From assembly GCA_035274465.1 (NCBI GenBank), contig DATEOF010000093.1, positions 1 to 64,000 on the forward strand: DNA of 64,000 nucleotides, read 5' to 3'. The notes under the pieces were generated by a model, which saw nothing but the letters and a program-made list of their open reading frames with translations, was not told the origin of the DNA and did not search any database. Of this stretch, positions 60,541 to 64,000 are shown in pieces. Numbering within the stretch: the first letter of the stretch is position 1; each line of letters opens with the position of its first letter. This stretch comes from JADGRF01 sp035274465. GTDB lineage: Bacteria; Myxococcota_A; Polyangia; Polyangiales; JAFGIB01. The position numbers and the translations under genes are program-made.

Positions 60541-62118
60541 TCAGCAGCCCGCGCTGGTGCATGCCCCAAAGACGAAATCCATCTGTCGTGTGTCGAGGAT
60601 CTGTCTAGGCCCGTTGTCGTTCATCAAGTCGTCGTTGTTGAATCCGGGGGTGGTATCGCCCGGGTCGGATGTCCACCACTCCGTGTCGAACCACCAATCG
60701 ACGGTCTCTTCGAACGCGCGACACGCATTCTCCGCCCGTCCGACCTTGACCGCGTCCTGAATGCAGCCAGGGAAGATGGTCGAGTCCTGGTCGCGTTCGA
60801 AGTAGAGATTCGAGAACAGCGGCGTCTGGAAGTAGCCGCCGTCGCAACAGTATTCGTCCGCGAGCCCGAATGGCACGTGCCCCACCTCGTGCTTGATGGT
60901 CAGCGGAGCGTTGGCGTTGCCCGTGGCGACTCTGTCGTCACGCAGCGAACAATCGCGAATATTATCTGTGTGCAGTACGGTGCGATTGTCTTCCCAAGCC
61001 GCCTCGCCTGAAACATCCATCTCACAGCCGTCGTCGGCGTTGCCTCCGTTCGGCGCGATCCAGAAGTTCATGGCGTGTTGGTTCTTGAGGAAGATCTCGT
61101 CGGTTTGAAACGTGTCGTGAATCACGCTGCGAACGTCGTTCAGGAACGCCGGCGCCGTGTGGGCAGGGTACGACGCGTGATCGTGATAGAAGACGAAGTC
61201 GAGGCTGCTCGGACGAGGTCCGGTGAACATCACGGGAATCCGTCCGTCGAAGCCGTCCACGAGCGCGGGCGGCGCACCGACGGCGACGGTCCTCCAACCC
61301 GTCCATGCCACGTTCGCGCCCTGAACCACTCGACACCCGTACTGAAAGCTGTCGCCAGCCGCAGCGGGGATCACGAAATTCGCCATGGTGCCCGGAGTCG
61401 AAATGGCGGGCGCAGCGCGGCTCGTGACCCAGATCTCGACCGCGTTGGCGATCCTCGGCGCCAGCGCACCATCCAATGATTCGGCGGAGATGGTCACCGT
61501 GTCGCCCGGTTGCGGCCAGATTGGATCGTGGATGCACCGGACGTTCAGGCCGGGCGCAGCCGCAGGTTCTTGCACCTCGACCTTGAATGCGAAGTGCATA
61601 TCTATCGAGTTGTCCTCGATCGTGATGGTCGCCCCGCAGTTTCCGTTCGCTTCACCTGAGATGACACAGGTCGCCATGTTCAGCTGGAGCTCGAGCGTGG
61701 AACCATTCGTACTGATCTTGCAGGTATCGTCGTCATTATCGAACGGCCAAGGTTGGTCGTCGTCGTCTTGCTGAATCACCTGAATGGGAATCGTGCCCTT
61801 CGAGAAGTCCACGGACTGAGAGAACTGGATGTCGAGCCCCGTGTCGAAGCTGAAGTTGGAGGTGGAAGGCGGACTTACGTGCTGGACGCCATCGATGAAG
61901 ACTCGATGGTAGATGTCGGGAGGATCCGCGAGGTCCGTGCAGTCAGACCAACCCAAGGTCTGAATCGTAAGCGTGACCTCCACCTGCTGAGCTCGCGCGG
62001 AAGCCGCGTCGAGCGTACTCGCAGCACAGATCAGCGCCACAGTCCCCAGCTGAACGATGCGATGTGTAACCTGCGCCAAGCGCGATGCGCCCGCAGCGGT
62101 CGATGCGCGGTTCTGCAC
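60541..62118 (-). CDS. Secreted M64-like zinc metallopeptidase
   Basis: 525 residues. Signal peptide ends near residue 44 (ARAQQ). Two beta-rich regions precede the catalytic region, which starts near 290. The zinc motif is H410-E411-x2-H414 (TIKHEVGHVPFGLADEY) with the third ligand in LADEY, the HExxHxxxGLxDEY form of M64 IgA-peptidase-like proteins. C-terminal EETVDWWFDTEWW and NDDLMNDNGPRQ resemble the family's conserved Met-turn region (LMN). First gene of the five-gene exported operon. It probably degrades extracellular proteins. Confidence 0.85.
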   Translation of the reverse strand: MQNRASTAAGASRLAQVTHRIVQLGTVALICAASTLDAASARAQQVEVTLTIQTLGWSDCTDLADPPDIYHRVFIDGVQHVSPPSTSNFSFDTGLDIQFSQSVDFSKGTIPIQVIQQDDDDQPWPFDNDDDTCKISTNGSTLELQLNMATCVISGEANGNCGATITIEDNSIDMHFAFKVEVQEPAAAPGLNVRCIHDPIWPQPGDTVTISAESLDGALAPRIANAVEIWVTSRAAPAISTPGTMANFVIPAAAGDSFQYGCRVVQGANVAWTGWRTVAVGAPPALVDGFDGRIPVMFTGPRPSSLDFVFYHDHASYPAHTAPAFLNDVRSVIHDTFQTDEIFLKNQHAMNFWIAPNGGNADDGCEMDVSGEAAWEDNRTVLHTDNIRDCSLRDDRVATGNANAPLTIKHEVGHVPFGLADEYCCDGGYFQTPLFSNLYFERDQDSTIFPGCIQDAVKVGRAENACRAFEETVDWWFDTEWWTSDPGDTTPGFNNDDLMNDNGPRQILDTRQMDFVFGACTSAGC

Positions 62119-62636
62119 TGAACCCTCCCTATCAGAGGTTTATGTAGGTCGGCGTTCCAACTCACCCGGCTCTGGAACGACGATGCCGCGCGAATGTAGA
62201 TAGTCGATTCAGACTAATCAAGACGTGTTCGATCTGACGGCGACTAATTATTCCGATCGTCAAATCTTTTAATTTGCTGCGCTGCCATGCGGTGACGACG
62301 ACCAGCACGCGACGAATTACCGTTCGCCAACGAGCGACTAACTGCGATTCGAAGGTCGTGAGTGATAGAGAAGCCATCGTTTAGATGGCCGGCTGAGACA
62401 AGCGCCTGGCCGAAGGGCTCGGAAGGTGCGTTGTCCAACCTCCGCCTCGGGACCGCAGCAATGCTTGCTTGCCGCCTCGATCGTCACCAGCGCAGGGCCC
62501 CGCGGGAGCGCAACTCGAGTTTCTCGCGAAGCTCAGCGCGCAATCTCGAGCCGATTGCGCAGATCTGCAGCGCCAGGAACACAGCCAGCGCCAGCTCGTT
62601 TTGCAGCACCAAGCTCGTGGTCGGCTCACATTCAGA
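62119..62636. other. Intergenic region, no clear gene
   Basis: About 520 bases, AT-richer near 62200-62300 than the rest of the window. It must contain the promoter of the exported operon. A minus-strand frame just after the HupE-like gene (about 62625 to 62480) encodes a short hydrophobic stretch (LVLQNELALAVFLALQICA) followed by a charged helix, which might be a small membrane protein but has no ribosome site. I see no RNA gene. Confidence 0.4.
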
Positions 62637-63845
62637 TCACATACACCGGCCCTGTTTGCAGCCGGCCTGGCACTCCGGATGATCGCTGTCCTTGGTCGCG
62701 AGGTACGCGCCGAGCGTGTCCGGCGTCAGCGAGCAGCGCGCGCCTGCGGCCTTCGGCGCGCCGCAGGTGCCCTGGTTGATTGGGCCGGCGCCGTGGCAGT
62801 ACAAGCCCGACTGACACTCCAGCGACGAGCGACACCTCGCACCGCTTGCGAGTTGCCCCTGCCAGACGCCGGTGCACGCAGCCGGCGGCTGCAGCGACGC
62901 CGACTGGGTGAACTCGCAGCTGGCGTAGCGATCCTGCAGCGCGGCCACGCAGCTGTCGGCTGCAGCTGGCTCGACTCGCAGCGCCTGGCTTGCCAGCGCC
63001 GCGCTCAGCACGCGCGTGCACTCCGCTTCCAGCGTGGGGCCGGGCTGGCTGCCTTCACAGGCGGCTCGACGCTCGCGCGGCAGTGCCTGGGTGGCACGGC
63101 AGACCTTCGCGGCGAGGGGTGACGCCGCTACGGTCGTGTACACGTGATGGATCTCCGCGCGAGCGGGAGCCGTCTGTTCCGTGGCGGCGACGGCGGGTTC
63201 GCCTCCGATGGTGCGCTCCAGCGCCCAGGCACCGCCCATCACCACGATCGCCACGTTGACGACGCGGACCATCTGCCCGAACCGCAGCGGGTACCTGCGC
63301 AGCCAGAGCAACGTCGGCCACACGACGACGAGCACCAGCAGCTGACCGGCCTCCACGCCCAGGTTGAACATGGCCAGCGCCGGGGCCGCGTTGTCCTGCG
63401 GCACGCCGATCTCCTGCAGCGCACCCGCGAAGCCGAAGCCGTGCACCAGGCCGAACGCGAAGGTCAGGCGAAAGCGCTTGCCCGCGTCGCGCAGCCAGAA
63501 GTTCTCCAAGCCCACGTACGCGACCGACAGCGCGATCAGCGGCTCGACCAGCCGCGGGCTCACGCTCGCCACGCCGAGCACCGACAGCGCGAGCGTCACC
63601 GAGTGCGCGAGCGTGAACGCGGTGACGGCCAGCAGCACCGAGCGGGTGCGCGACGCGATCAACACCACGCCGAGCAGGAACACCAGGTGGTCGAAGCCGG
63701 TCAGGATGTGGAACACGCCGAGCCGGAAGTACTCGCCGAGCGTGGGCAGCGCCTTGTCGATCCCGGGCGCATGGGCGTAGGCCGGGGCCGCCGCCGTCAG
63801 CAGCAGCGCGATCAAACTAGCGGTTCTGAGCGAGCTCGGTCGCAT
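62637..63845 (-). CDS. HupE/UreJ-like membrane protein with Cys-rich C-terminal domain
   Basis: 402 residues. Signal peptide and first helix (residues 1-25, ending YAHAPG) precede about seven helices. GVFHILTGFDHLVFLLGVVLIA (about 43-64) and FAFGLVHGFGFAGAL are the signature His-rich segments of HupE/UreJ, which bind nickel or another metal. After about residue 215 the chain becomes hydrophilic and Cys-rich (CRATQALPRERRAAC, CRSSLECQSGLYC, CQAGCKQGRC) with ten or more cysteines, unlike usual HupE proteins. This chimera probably sits in the inner membrane with an exported disulfide domain. It overlaps the end of the next gene upstream by 28 bases. Confidence 0.85.
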   Translation of the reverse strand: MRPSSLRTASLIALLLTAAAPAYAHAPGIDKALPTLGEYFRLGVFHILTGFDHLVFLLGVVLIASRTRSVLLAVTAFTLAHSVTLALSVLGVASVSPRLVEPLIALSVAYVGLENFWLRDAGKRFRLTFAFGLVHGFGFAGALQEIGVPQDNAAPALAMFNLGVEAGQLLVLVVVWPTLLWLRRYPLRFGQMVRVVNVAIVVMGGAWALERTIGGEPAVAATEQTAPARAEIHHVYTTVAASPLAAKVCRATQALPRERRAACEGSQPGPTLEAECTRVLSAALASQALRVEPAAADSCVAALQDRYASCEFTQSASLQPPAACTGVWQGQLASGARCRSSLECQSGLYCHGAGPINQGTCGAPKAAGARCSLTPDTLGAYLATKDSDHPECQAGCKQGRCM

Positions 63846-64000
63846 TGCGTTCTCCAGTCAAGATCGGGTCCAAGCGTGGGTTCTTGCGCAGAGCATCGGC
63901 CATCAGCGCCTGGCCTTCCGCCTTGCCTGCCTGGTCGCGCGCAGCTGCGCGGCGGATCAAGCCGGCGTGATAGAGCAAGCCCGCGTCCTGAATGCCGCTG
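63818..64000 (-). CDS. C-terminal end of a TPR-type protein, runs off the right edge
   Basis: The minus-strand frame enters from the right edge and stops at TAG 63818-63820. The visible 60 residues read SGIQDAGLLYHAGLIRRAAA, then AGKAEGQALMADALRKNPRLDP and a short tail. The helix pair (AGLLYHAGLIRRAA / ALMADALRKNPRLDP) is a typical last TPR repeat. It overlaps the HupE-like gene start by 28 bases, so the two are co-transcribed. The full product is outside the window. Confidence 0.7.

Noticed and set aside
62162..62438. Possible LuxR-type helix-turn-helix fragment in the minus strand
   Set aside because: A vague similarity (LTIGIISRRQIEHVLISLNRL) is too weak and not in a gene-like frame.

Overview
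The window is high-GC bacterial DNA. It most resembles a myxobacterium or relative (Myxococcota, Polyangiales-like). The reasons are many lipoproteins with long Ala/Gly/Ser or Asp/Ala linkers, two secreted proteins ending in MYXO-CTERM-like tails, a Ser/Thr kinase fused to a cyclic-nucleotide-binding domain, single-domain response regulators, AraC regulators and a secreted caspase. This is inference from gene content; there is no rRNA or tRNA marker in the window, and no CRISPR array, insertion sequence or phage gene was seen.

Region by region. 0-3.5 kb: sensory genes (partial membrane sensor, GAF histidine kinase, AraC regulator, CheY-like regulator) and, between them, a promoter-to-terminator unit for a structured RNA of about 335 nt that I cannot assign to a known class. 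3.5-8.4 kb: a toluene/phenol-type diiron monooxygenase operon (tmoABCDE-like, no reductase gene) translationally coupled to a PAS-PAS histidine kinase. 8.4-11.8 kb: class II cAMP phosphodiesterase-like protein, 2x[4Fe-4S] ferredoxin, and Ser/Thr kinase with a cNMP-binding domain. 12-15 kb: aspS and small genes. 15-31 kb: exported proteins (cytochrome-c-like proteins, a copper monooxygenase-like lipoprotein, esterases, phytase-like and prodomain-like lipoproteins) mixed with metabolic enzymes (flavin monooxygenase, luciferase-like oxidoreductase, cysteine-desulfurase-like enzyme). 31-47.3 kb: AraC/SnoaL/OsmC locus, two acyl-CoA synthetases, an orphan GspE-like ATPase, MATE transporter, PilZ-methyltransferase, vWA lipoprotein, and at least four decayed genes.

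47.4-64 kb: HTTM membrane protein, ferritin-like protein coupled to a lipoprotein, ArnT-like glycosyltransferase, then the most unusual locus: an operon (minus strand, 55.8 to 51.7 kb) of a secreted caspase fused to an outer-membrane-type beta-barrel, a Cys-rich lipoprotein, an ECF-like sigma factor and its zinc-binding anti-sigma factor. This looks like a surface-proteolysis/stress-signalling module. It is followed by a nitronate monooxygenase and a five-gene minus-strand operon of exported proteins (M64-like metallopeptidase, PKD/RTX calcium-binding protein, three lipoproteins), and a HupE/UreJ-like protein with a partial upstream neighbour.

Themes: much of the window encodes envelope and secreted proteins and their sensing systems; overlapping ATGA junctions mark tightly coupled operons; and a set of genes shows internal deletions plus frameshifts, indicating active gene decay. 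Assignments rest on reading translations and remembered family motifs; no database search was run.
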